Source: Silene latifolia
Lineage: Eukaryota > Streptophyta > Magnoliopsida > Caryophyllales > Caryophyllaceae
Direction: 5' to 3'
Length of the DNA: 64,000 nt
NCBI RefSeq assembly: GCF_048544455.1
Contig: NC_133536.1
Coordinates: 201,193,325 to 201,257,324, forward strand
The translations under genes were made by a program, and so were the position numbers. Shown here piece after piece: positions 12,661-22,639 of the stretch. A model generated the notes under the pieces. That model was not told the DNA's origin, ran no database searches, and saw only the letters and a program-made list of their open reading frames with translations. Each line of letters starts with the position of its first letter. The first letter of the stretch is position 1.

Positions 12661-13182
12661 TTACCAATAAGCTGTAATACTAGCTGGACTATTGTTCTTA
12701 CATTTGATGATAAAATCCCGCCTTATTGATTCATTTGCGACGTGCAGTGATTGGTAGAGTAACAGAGTACAGGTGAGAGACCATAAATATAGGGGCCACA
12801 ACTTTAAATGTTCTGTATTCCAATTTAACGATGGATATTGCTCAGAGTAAAGTAGTACTACTTCTGTACCATATCATTTAATCCCAAGTCCCAACTATCG
12901 CTTTCTTACTTCCTTATATGCTTGCAATTTGTGGCCCATTTGGGTCGGTCGGGTTTCATGTAAATTGGTATTCTTGCCTATTTTTGCTCACACACCTTTT
13001 TTTTTGTTGCTCTTTTATTGAGTGTAAGAGCAATTATTTGTAGTAAAAAAGGGCATGTTGGACTTTTTTACATTTTGCATTGTCCAAGTTGATTTAGTGT
13101 ATGAAAGAAACCAAAGGCCCTACAACCTGAATTATTTCTAGTACATGGCAATCATTGGTGGGAAAGAAAAGAAATTACAGCG

Positions 13183-13650
13183 CGTCTTGCTTCAGACGAC
13201 TGTTTTTCATCTGAAATAAGACAGGTAACATGTTATCATTTTATTGTGTGTTTGGCCTAGCTTGTAAAAGTGTTTTTGGACTCAAAAACACTTTTTGGCC
13301 AAACACATCATTTTCTAAAAGTTAAACAAAAATTCTCAAAAGCTAAAAATCCATATTTTTGCCCATAGAAATAGAAGCAGCAATTACTTTTGAAAAACAC
13401 CTTTGAAAATTGAAGCTTGAAAAACAAAAACTCATTTTTGAGAATCGAGGCCAAACAGACTCTTACAATAAAATGTTGTTATTTTATGATAATATGTTAC
13501 TATTATTTTTCAGTCATTTTTAGGGTAAAAATTGACACCTGTAATGATAGCATTTTTTGGATTTAATGGTTTCATTCTCTTAAAAAATGGCAACATCTTG
13601 TCGATCTTATTTCAGACGGGAAAATAGCCCGTTTAAAATAAGAATTTGTG
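13183..13650. mobile_element. MITE with TCAGACG/CGTCTGA ends, carrying a nested MITE
   Basis: The first about 55 bases (from GCGTCTTGCTTCAGACG) match the reverse complement of the last about 55 (CCCGTCTGAAATAAGA). Inside, about 13,249-13,475 is a second fold-back that starts TGTGTTTGGCCTAGC and ends GGCCAAACAGACTC, with its own flanking inverted words. The arrangement implies two successive insertions. Confidence 0.5.
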
Positions 13651-13965
13651 AAGAAATTATTAGGCATTTAGTCCTTTCTTTAACCTTATTATTAGTGAAA
13701 ATATTACTCGGACAAATATAGTAATTGGAGAATCACTAATTTACCATCTGAATGAGTAAATCGAGTATATGGATTAATCGAACAATTTTATGTTATGTAC
13801 CATCATTTAATCGGAATATATATATTAGAAAATTATAGCAATTTGAGTTATGTGGATTGTGGGCTCTATTCTTTATTCAAAACTATTTACTGATTATTTG
13901 GTCTAAAAGGTAAAACGGAATATAGATTAATATGGAACTTACGTTTTGTAGTTATTGATATGATC

Positions 13966-14170
13966 TAGAGTTGTTCATGGGTCGTCCCGTTTATTGAACC
14001 CTGCCCATCCCACCCGCTAAAAAAGCGGGTATGGACAAGGCATTTTAAGAAAAATACAAAGGCCCAGCCCACTAACTCGTCCCGAACCCGCTAACCCGCT
14101 TGTCCGTGGACCAAAAATTAAACGTAAGTCCGATCCATATCCGGCCCAAACCCACATTTAAACACCTCTA
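13966..14170. mobile_element. hAT-type MITE
   Basis: The 205-bp element starts TAGAGTTGTTCATGGG and ends AAACACCTCTA. It is flanked by the perfect 8-bp duplication ATATGATC (13,958-13,965 and 14,171-14,178), diagnostic of hAT elements. The interior is rich in CCCGC and GGCCC words. There is no coding capacity. Confidence 0.8.
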
Positions 14171-14924
14171 ATATGATCCCTTGGAGTTAGCGTCTTGGGA
14201 TAAAGTTTTGAATATAATTCTAGTAATTGTAATGAGTTTGGAGTTCATCAGGTATCTATATCCGTTTCAAAGCGGTCTAATCACTTGTACTACCTAAGCA
14301 ACATAAATAAACCGGATTCGTTAATATCGACGACGTTTTAGTAAACGTCGACGACGTTTTTTAAAAAAAAGACGCTCACTACCCCTCATCTCTCACTACC
14401 CATTCTCCCTATTCTCTCTATTCTCTCTACTCAACAATCAACACTCAACACTCAACACCACCAACACTCAACACCACTACACTCCCACCACAACCACCGC
14501 CACCACACAGCTGCAACCACCACGCCGACATTGCCGCCTCCACCGCCACCACACTGCTGCCTCCGACATCCCAAGTAAGTGCCCCGTTTTTTTTTTTTTT
14601 TGGTTAAATTAGTTTAGAAATTGAAAGTAATTGAATTAAACTATGAAATTAAATTGTTTTCTTTCCTTTATTGTTATTGTTGATCGATTAAATTGATTGG
14701 TTGTTGTTTTAGAATTGAATTAGTTAGTAAATTAGGTTATGTTTTTGTATCCGATTAGTTGAATTATTATTTAGTTGGTTAGTTGTTTTGTTGGTAATTA
14801 GTTGTAATAGTATTGTTGTTTTGTGTTAAATTGTTGCTAATTAGTTGAATTGGTTGCTAAATAGGTTGAATTAGATGTCGATTAATGTTGTTGTTTGTGT
14901 CGAATTGTAGTCGAAAAAATTGGG

Positions 14925-15245
14925 GTAGTGGTATCCATGGCCAAACGTGGGAAAATCACGTTCAACCATGGTACCAACGTGGGATTTCCACGTTTCAACC
15001 GTGGTGAAACGTTGGAAAATCACGTTCTGCCATGGTGAACGTTGGAAAATCACGTTTCAGCCACGGTCAACGTGGTATTTCCACGGTCAAACATCCATTT
15101 TCGTTGTTTGGCCGCGGTTAAAAAAAAAAAAATGTTTGGCCGCGGTAAAAAAAAAAAAAATGTTTAGCCACCGTCAACTAAGGGATTTTTTTGTTCAACC
15201 GCGGTCAAAAAAAAAAAAAATGTTTGTCCGCGGTAAATTAATTTT
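14925..15245. repeat. Left subterminal repeat array of the MULE
   Basis: About ten imperfect units each contain a short palindromic core, CCATGG, CCACGG, ACCGTGG or CCGCGG, next to GTTTGGCC, AAACGTGG or GTTGGAAAATC words. They lie inside the likely first intron of the PMD gene (donor near 14,574; acceptor CAG at 15,351-15,353). The A-rich runs and the core spacing mirror the array near the right end. Candidate transposase-binding sites. Confidence 0.65.
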
Positions 15246-15353
15246 TTTTTTTAAAAAACCGTGTTTTATGCTATTATTTGCCGATTTTTGTAACTTTATA
15301 TGATATTTAGTCGATTAACGTGTTTTCTAACAACTTCCAATTTCCTAATGCAG

Positions 15354-17232
15354 ATGGCAGATCGAAATGAGAGAGGAAAGGCAATCATGAATGCTCCGGC
15401 TCCGCCTAACATACACGACCGTACCGCTGGGCGTTATGTTACGGGCTCGAAGCGTCGTTTGCGAGTTAAGCAGGCCCACAAGCAGCCACCCCCACTTCGA
15501 GAGACGTCTGGTATGGTTATGATGCCTACTCCCGGTCACGTCGTTAGCGAGGTCTCGGGAGGTTGCTGGTAGTTACCAGCATGATAGAGATGATGAGCCG
15601 TCGGATGACGGTTCTGGGGAGGAGGAGGAGGACGCTGGAGAGTATGTGGTCCAACCGAACCCGGCACCGCCGAGAGTGTTGAGTCTGAAGTTGGGCCGGG
15701 ATAGTAGAGGACGTTATTCGAGTGTTAGAGAGTCCTCTAGCACCGATAGGTCGAGGAGGCCGAGTAGGGATAGTTCTTGGGTCCTGAGAGAGCCCGTTCC
15801 TGGTGGTCCTAGGAACATTAGCACCCTACGGAGTTTTGGTGGTCACGTTGCGTTCAACAGTTGGTCGGACCCTAACCCGGAGAATATGAGGTCGTGGATC
15901 AAGCTCTACGAGAGGCCGAAAGCTGGGAGGGAGATTAGGCACATGGTTCTCACTGAGGGTGTTGCAGCTAGGGTAGAGGCGAGCGGGCTTGGGGTTTTGA
16001 AGGGGTGTTTTACCACCGGTTTAGATGATAACCTCCTTAGTGCTTTTATCGAGAGGTGGCACCCGGATACTAACACTTTCCATATGCCTTTTGGAGAGAT
16101 TAGTATCATGCTCCATGATGTCCAAAGATATTCTTGGGATACCTGTTAGTGGTGATCGGGTTCTTGTGGCCGGTTCGGGCGAGGATGATGACAGTGGTTT
16201 GCGGGGCAAGATTGCGAGGTTTTATGGAGTTCCTGAGTCCGATGTTGTACCACCGCTCTACAAGAATGGCGGTTTACTAACATCGGAGTTGAGTTGTGTT
16301 GTTTACCTAGGAACGAGCATGACTCGTTACGGGCTTACCTCTTGATGTTCTTTGGGTCACACTCTTTTCATGGATAAGAGTGGTGATAGGGTGTCCGCTC
16401 GCTTGTTGCCCTTGTTTGATAGTCTTGAGCGGGTTGGTTCATATGCTTGGGGTGCGGCTTGTTTGGCTTACTTGTACCGACAGCTAGGGATGGCATCGCG
16501 CCGAGATAGTTTGGGTGTTAGTGGGTGTCTACCGTTACTCCGGCGTGGATATACGAGTACTTTCCCGGTTCCGACCCGGTCTTTGGATTCTGTTTTGAGG
16601 ACCGTCCTCTTGTTGAGGGTTGGGCCAACTTGCCTCGGAGTAAGGGCGAGTCTCGTACTTTTCGATTGTATCGTCATAGTTTGGACGATCTTACGGCAGA
16701 GCATGTCCGATGGTTGCCTTACGGGAACCGTCCTTAGGGAGCTTGCAGAGTATCGCTTTACTCGGGTTTTATCAGACATCTTGATATAGTAGAGCCGTAC
16801 CAGCCGGATCGATGCATGCGTCGGTTGGGTACCGTCGGGATGTCCCGGCCTCGATGCCTATTGCGGTGAAGGAGTCTCGGCCCGCGAACGGGACTTACAG
16901 GCTGGATTTCGGGCAAGAGCCCGATAGGACATGGATGTCCGAGATATCCATCATACACCTCCGACACCTGTCAAAGAAGGCATATATGCCTTTCGAGTGT
17001 ACTAAGGGATACATGGCTTGGTATGTAGAGCATTCACACCCCTACTTTTATCCCCCTCACACCGCGTCCATTTTCGGCTGTCGAGTTTCATGAGGAGCCT
17101 AAGTCGCCCTAGCTGTTAGTCGTAAGTTGAAGACGGTCTTCCAAAGAAGATGATGAGGAGACCGAGAGAGAGACTCTAGAGGATTTGTTTGAGGGGATGC
17201 GTCCTTACTATGCAGACGTGTATGATGACTAG
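15354..17232 (+). pseudogene. Plant mobile domain (PMD / MAIN-like) protein gene inside the MULE
   Basis: The ATG at 15,354 follows an acceptor TAATGCAG, and the frame ends TATGATGACTAG at 17,232. The PMD is visible in pieces in shifting frames: ENMRSWIKLYERPKAGREIR, LLSAFIERWHPDTNTFHMPF (about 16,030-16,095), GEISIMLHDVQ, GIPVSGDRVL, WGAACLAYLYRQL, and an aminotransferase-like C-terminal part with WLPYG. The RWHPDTNTFHMPFGE block is the family signature. PMD proteins (MAIN/MAIL1 in Arabidopsis) act in genome integrity and transposon silencing, and related domains occur in several plant transposons. Several frame changes (near 15,565, 16,135, 16,340 and 16,540, and at least one more before 16,800) make this copy non-coding as it stands. 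An acidic, EEE-rich linker precedes the domain. Confidence 0.75.
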
Positions 17233-17514
17233 TTTCTTTTCATTTTCTTATGTTTTTCTATTTCGTTGGATTATGTATGTTTGGATGATGTTTGTATGGT
17301 TTTTTTAGTATCTTTGTATGGATAATTTTTATGTTTTATTTTTATTATTGTTTGGAGACGGTATTTAAGTAAATGCAACGATATTTAATTAAATGACTTT
17401 AAACATAATTTAATTAAAACATTCATTAATTGAAATACAAGGACATTACATAAAGCACTTAAAATATGATTAAAACATAAACCACTTAAAACATAAATTT
17501 AAAACTAACAACAA

Positions 17515-17682
17515 CACCCCATACCCTAAACCCTAAACCCCATACCCTAAACCCTAAACCCCATACCCTAAACCCCATACCTAAACCCTAAACCCCATAC
17601 CCTAAACCCTAAACCCCATACCCTAAACCCCATACCCTAAACCCTAAACCCCATACCCTAAACCCTAAACCCCAAACCATAA
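17515..17682. repeat. Telomere-like (CCCTAAA)n interstitial array
   Basis: About a dozen CCCTAAA units are broken at regular steps by CCCATA, giving a higher-order unit of roughly CCCTAAACCCTAAACCCCATA with some shorter variants. CCCTAAA is the plant telomere repeat, and AAACCCTA is the telo-box. The array sits between the convergent PMD and acidic-protein genes. Its regular interruption and internal position argue against a true telomere or a telomere fusion. Confidence 0.85.
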
Positions 17683-17726
17683 ACGATTATTACTTAAAAC
17701 ATAACATAATTAAATAACTATCGAAC

Positions 17727-18210
17727 TTAATTATCTTCCGATGATGAAGACGACGATTCCTTATCTTCTTCATGGTCATGAACCTCAATTTCTTCAGGTT
17801 GGGTAGACATATATTCAGTCAACAAATCATTCAAGTAGAGATATAGAATTCCTTGGCCCGGCACTCTACCAGCACATAAGTCTGATAGTCTTGGGTAATC
17901 GATCACGGTGAGAATGCGCTCAAAATATGTTAAGATGTCACTTTTTAACCTACGAAACTCCCACATCTTCTCGGTTAATGCTTCATCAGAGACAACCTCA
18001 TCTGTAATTGCTGGAGTTAGCACATCTTCTCGGTTTCCTTGTAAAATTATACAAAGGCTACCAATTGGAGGCTCTTCAAGCATGTGCCATACGGTGTAAG
18101 GCACCGGGAACCACCGATTCAAGACGCTCAATTAGAATTGGTAAATTTTGAACAATTAGGTCGATTCTTATTTGATAAACTCTGGTTTTTTGTGCATTTG
18201 TGAGATCCAT
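17727..18210 (-). pseudogene. Small acidic-tailed protein of the MULE, unknown function
   Basis: The likely start is the ATG at 18,210 (MDLTNAQKTRVYQIRIDLIV), about 80 bases downstream of a TATA box. The frame runs to about 18,080, where one base is gained or lost; it then continues as HMLEEPPIGSLCIILQGN to the stop at 17,727, giving about 160 residues in all. The tail is acidic and serine-rich (EEDKESSSSSSEDN). No catalytic or binding motif is recognisable. Codon texture and the upstream promoter suggest a real accessory gene of this transposon family. Whether the break is specific to this copy is unknown. Confidence 0.5.
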
Positions 18211-18280
18211 TTTAGAATTGTATGTTGTGAATAGAATTGGATGTTGTGATTAGAATTGGATGTTGTGATTGAAATTGAAA

Positions 18281-18540
18281 TAGAACGGCCTATTTATAAG
18301 CTAGTAATTGTAACGGCTATTTTTGAATTATAACGGTTATTTTGAATTATAACGGTAACATTTGAATTATAACGGCTATTTTTGAATTATAACGGTTATT
18401 TTGAATTATAACGGTAACATTTGAATTATAACGGTAACATTTGAATTATAACGGTAACATTTGAATTATAACGGTTATTTTGAATTATAACGGTAACATT
18501 TGAATTATAACGGTAACATTTGAATTATAACGGTAACTTA
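18281..18540 (-). promoter_or_regulatory. Tandem AACGG (MSA-like/MYB) array with TATA box
   Basis: From 18,310 to 18,540, twelve AACGG motifs occur every 19-21 bp in the frame TTGAATTATAACGG, with a thirteenth at about 18,283. Several read AACGGTTA or AACGGCTA, matching the core of the mitosis-specific activator (MSA) element bound by three-repeat MYB factors. Others read AACGGTAA. On the minus strand a TATA box (TTATAAATAGG, about 18,299-18,289) lies directly downstream of the array and about 80 bases before the ATG at 18,210. The layout therefore reads as a promoter for the small acidic gene. Confidence 0.6.
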
Positions 18541-18549
18541 ATAGTTTTT

Positions 18550-19287
18550 TCAATGCGAACAACTACTAACTGAGATAACTGTCGCACTATCAGACACCTG
18601 ACTTCTACGACGTGTTCTCGGAGTTTCTAACATGAACGCTTGCCAAATCTCAATGTTATGTTGGTACAAAGTCTCTAGGTGAACGACGCTGGGATCTCGG
18701 AAGGTCAACCAAGCGGGATCAAGTGGCGGCATAGGGAGACTCTCAAAGGGGCTGCTAGAATGCAACCGCATCCAATGGCTATGATGTAGGACAAACCACA
18801 AAATACCACACGGTAGTCGGCCTTCAACTCGGGTCTTCAATGGCATGATAGTTTTGCAACTTCCTTCCCAAACATTCTTCCCGTCTCGCAGTGTATGACC
18901 AATCACACATATCGTCCGATTGAACATCGTTGCAAAAACTAGCAAATCGTCGCTACACATCCAATGGTCCCGCCCACAACCAATCTGTGAAAAAACTCAA
19001 CTCGTCGAACTCGCTAAATCTAACCCGACATACCGCTGAGTGGTGATAGAAAACCTCCATATAACTCTGCGTAGATAGAGTCGGACCTCATCTCCCTCGA
19101 ACACCATTCCCGCATAACTATATAATCTGTCTCTCGGCCTCGGGCGTGCGTGCGATATTACCCGGAATCCACAATGACCGTCATCTCCAACATCCACCCA
19201 ACCATCGAAGTGGCCCCACAAAACCTCAGGTATACCCCACCGTTTGACCCATGTTGATATAAAGCCAATGGTAAAGTTCATTCCCAA
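18550..19287 (-). pseudogene. OTU-type cysteine protease-like region adjoining the transposase
   Basis: The minus-strand frame starts overlapping the transposase stop (MGMNFTIGF at 19,287). It has the OTU nucleophile block DVGDDGHCGFRVISH and, near its end, a histidine block LWFVLHHSHWMRL, both placed as in OTU deubiquitinase-like domains. The same frame is interrupted near 18,997. The stretch between about 19,030 and 18,970 reads better one frame over (SEFDELSFFTDWLWAGP), which suggests two compensating shifts. OTU and Ulp1 protease domains are known passengers or C-terminal fusions in plant MULEs. Here the domain may once have been fused to the transposase. Confidence 0.65.
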
Positions 19288-21896
19288 AGGAGCACCGGAG
19301 TTCCCGATTCGAAATCACCAATTCTTTGTTGAACCTCTCGCATTTGTTGAACAAAGTGAGTACTTGGTGTCCCGAACTTCCTTTCTGCATGCTCAAAACC
19401 CGACCTGTTTCTAGTGGTTGAACCTCTTGGACGACCTTTCGGGTGCTCATTAATAGGGGGTGGCAAAATCTCTTGGTCCTCCGGTCTTTGGAAATCACGC
19501 AACAAGTCTATGGCCGCCCTTAGTTTAACCGGGTCACTGTGCCTCATATCATTCGCTAATTCATCCCATAAATCACCGTCATTTTTCGGCATTTGTTGAG
19601 GAATATCATACACCAATGTCTTCCAAAAGACATGAATATCCTCGAGATGGACCCTCCTACCTTTTCCGTGCAAAGATACCAAATTGCATGCACAAGGTAA
19701 TCCATGAGTCGTTCGCATCACGTGTCGGCAACGATTATTCAATCCGATACCCAAACCAAGGCCTCTAGTAAGTTCTTTCTCCATTAACTCTATGGCCTTA
19801 GTAGACACGTTTCCTTGCAATAAGGAGAAAGTACGAGATGTTCTCCTAGGTTTACTCATTTCATCTTCGAGTTCTTTCTTAATCTTCGAGTGTTGACTTT
19901 CAAGCATGCCGTGGATACGGGACCACATGGAGTCAAGTGTGAGATGCTTTGACTTCAACCAAGCCTTCAATAGAGAATGTGCTGACTCAACACGGGAAGT
20001 TGCCGTGTTACCAAAATGTAAGACCTCGTTTGTATAGCATAAAACGAACTTCCCTGCGTGTGGACCCCATGCTGTCCGTACATAATCCACCATTTTTGGC
20101 CACTTACGTTGGAAACACTGCCACGAACGCTGAAACGATTCCTCGGTGGTTGAATTGATCACCTTAAACCAACCGGATTCATCATTTGAGATGACAAATT
20201 TCCTCATACTTTCAGTTTGGTATGTTGTCAAGGCTTTTGCATTGACGGCTTTGTTCACATGCCATCTACACAACAAATGCTCAGCCCGGGGAAATACTTG
20301 CTCAAGAGCGCTGATCAAACCCAATTCCCGGTCGGTGACAAATACAGCAGGGGACGCAACTCCGGTGGCATCTAAAATCGCAGCTAACTTTCTTAACATC
20401 CACTGGTAATTCACGTCATTCTCCTTAGGAATCATCGCACATGCAATTAAGAAGGACGATCCCGTGGGTGTCACACCAACCATCTCAATGAGTGGATTCT
20501 GGTAAATGTTGGTTTTATAAGTCGAATCCATGAGGACCACATAAGGATAAGCCCGGAACAACTTAATCGCTTCAGGATGAGCCATGAAAATGTGAGTCAA
20601 CTCTTTTGACTCCTCGGAAGAAATCTCGTAGAAGTGGACGTATTTCGCTGCCACCGCTAGAGCCAACATTTGCTGAGCGGTGTTTCTTTCACCCATTTCT
20701 TCTTTCTTAATTTTCCTTGTTTCATTATACAGTTGGGTGCTTGACGGTTGAGGTTTATCGGGGGATCTCAAATGAAGACCATTTTTAATATCCCTCGGTT
20801 GAACCCCGGCCAATGTTTGTTGCCTAACATATGCCTTCTCTTCCGCGTCCAATCCCGCAAAGTGCCGATCCCCGTCCTTATAAACGGCTACGTTGTGGTT
20901 GTGTAGTCCACCACCCTCGGAGGTTAGAATGTTCCACACCATCGTCTCTTTATCATTTTTAGACACGAAATTTTGAACGGCACGAATACGAAACTTGCAT
21001 GAACACTTCTGCGACCTCCTTGGCTTTTCAAGATCGTCCGTTTCTTTTGGTTTACCATGTCTTTTACATCGAAAATAACTTGCCAACAACCCGTTCTTTT
21101 TCCTATTTTTAGCTCCGTTATTTGCTTTAACCAAAGCAAACCCATTCTCGAATGCGATTTTCTGAGCCCAATTGAAAGCATCGTCACGCGTTTCGAAATC
21201 TATAGTAGTCTCGAACAACGGGTTGTAATCAATTGGATTCTCGCCAAAATCCTCCCACGATTCCTGTTACAAGCAATAAGGACTATAGTAAGACAATAAA
21301 AAGGATTAATAAACAACATAAGTTGCGTAAAACGAAAGAAAAACATGTAAAAACGAGTAATTCATGCCTAAAACATTGAATTCCAACGAGACTCAATAAA
21401 CGACCGCGGCAAAACATTACTTTCCATCGATCAACCGCGGACGAACAACGAAATACAACTTTAATCCGCGGCCAAACAATGAAAATCAACATTTGACCAC
21501 GGCCAAACAACGAAATCCAACGTTTGACCACGGCCAAACATTGAATTCCAACGTTTGACCACGGCCAAACATTGAATTCCAACGTTGGACCATGGCCAAA
21601 CGTTGAAATCCAATGTTGGACCATGGCCAAACGTTGGAAATCAATGTTTGGTCCGCGGCAAACGTTGGTTTCCAACGCTTGGACCGTGGTCCTAACGCTG
21701 GTTTCCAACTTTGGCCATGGTTCATCTTTCGGGGGACATTTTTCAGATTACGCAACAACTTCTAACATTCGCTACTATTAAGTTAATACGTCAATTAATT
21801 CAACTATCGAATAGAATGAACGATGCGCAAAAAAAAATTGAAAAATTAAGCAAATGATTAAGTTGTTTACATACCGTTGAATCGAGATCCGACATA
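19278..21896 (-). CDS. MURA/FAR1-type MULE transposase, spliced
   Basis: Exon 1 is 21,876-21,896 (ATG, MSDLDST, donor GTATGT) and exon 2 runs 21,263-19,278 after the acceptor TGTAACAG, in phase; the product is about 668 residues. Residues about 25-135 form a FAR1-type zinc DNA-binding domain (CKRHG, CSCKFRIRA, HNH). The MULE DDE core follows, with Asp 253 in VVLMDSTYKTN, Asp 318 in FVTDREL, CRWHVNKAV, and a likely acidic residue in SRVESAHSLLK. A SWIM-type zinc finger (LPCACNLV...DIHVFW) lies near the C-terminus. It cuts and inserts the element by binding its ends. The frame is open over the whole of exon 2. The intron holds the right subterminal array. Confidence 0.9.
21390..21735. repeat. 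Right subterminal repeat array of the MULE
   Basis: About ten units of roughly 30 bp read GACCACGGCCAAAC, GGACCATGGCCAAACG or TCCGCGGCCAAAC, followed by TTGAATTCCAACG-like spacers. The cores CCATGG, CCACGG and CCGCGG, and the GGCCAAAC word, are the inverted counterparts of those in the left array. The array lies in the transposase gene's intron. Confidence 0.7.
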
Positions 21897-22331
21897 TTGT
21901 TAATTGTTGTTGTTGTTGTTGTTGTTGTTTGTTTTTTATTTAGTTGAATTTGAGAGAATTTTTTTTAGAGAGATAAAGTCAAAAGGGCATTCATCGTCTT
22001 TTTTATGAAAAACGTCGTCGATATTTACTAAAACGTCGTCGATATAAATCAGCCCCCTAAATAAACCATTCATCATTGCTAAAGGAAGTATAAAACAACA
22101 GTTATTAAATAAGTGTTAATATTAAATGTGTTGCTTTTTCTTCATCCTCATTATTATTCTTACCACATTTATATTTCTTAGTTCAATGTTTTAGGATCTT
22201 GTTTATAAATGTACATAGTTCTCAAGTGATAAATTTCACATTACCTATCCATAGTTCTGAAGTATATTGCAAGTGAAAGCCTGACAAAACTAAACCATAC
22301 TCATATAAACGCTGTGAATAACAACTATAAC

Positions 22332-22639
22332 TATTGGTTATTAGAGTTAGTTAGCTATAGTTAAAAGTTAGTTGCTAACTAACTAGAGTAGTCAATTAAC
22401 TAACTCCTAAGGTTAGTTAGAAGAAGCCAAAAGTTGTTATAAATACTAACAACCTGGCTCATTGTAAGATAACAAATTCATAATCAAAAATATTATTCAT
22501 CAAAATTCTCTCAAATATTGTTACATCAATCGTCCTAAGTATCATACACAATACATTCTATATTCTTCTATTCTACTCTAATCTTCATCTTCTACTTGTT
22601 CATTCTTCAACAACTTCAATGGAGTTCTTGGTTTCTACA
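22332..22639 (+). repeat. 5' LTR of the Ty1/copia element
   Basis: It runs from TATTGG to TTCTACA, directly after the target duplicate ATAAC. TATAAATA-like sequence in its middle may be the promoter. Confidence 0.9.

Larger units (their letters stand above)
14314..22057. mobile_element. Mutator-like element (MULE) with transposase, OTU-like, PMD and small acidic genes
   Basis: The 7,744-bp element lies between perfect 10-bp duplications TAAATAAACC (14,304-14,313 and 22,058-22,067). The ends are inverted repeats: the left carries ATATCGACGACGTTTTAGTA from 14,324, and the right carries its reverse complement ending at about 22,044. They match for about 50-60 bp beyond the outermost, more diverged bases. 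Four gene regions occur: PMD (+), small acidic gene (-), OTU-like (-) and transposase (-). Noncoding arrays lie near both ends and in the middle. The target duplication and ends show a single intact insertion. The transposase frame is open, but the other genes carry frame breaks, so the copy is probably only partly functional. Confidence 0.9.

Noticed and set aside
16468-16967. Minus-strand frames opposite the PMD gene
   Set aside because: They are shadows of the GC-richer PMD coding sequence; the recognisable domain is on the plus strand.
17515-17682. A chromosome end or telomere fusion
   Set aside because: The array is inside a transposon with intact ends, is short and is regularly interrupted.
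18310-18540. A CRISPR-like repeat-spacer pattern
   Set aside because: Spacers are nearly identical, the unit is about 20 bp and the host is a plant; it is a tandem array upstream of a TATA box.
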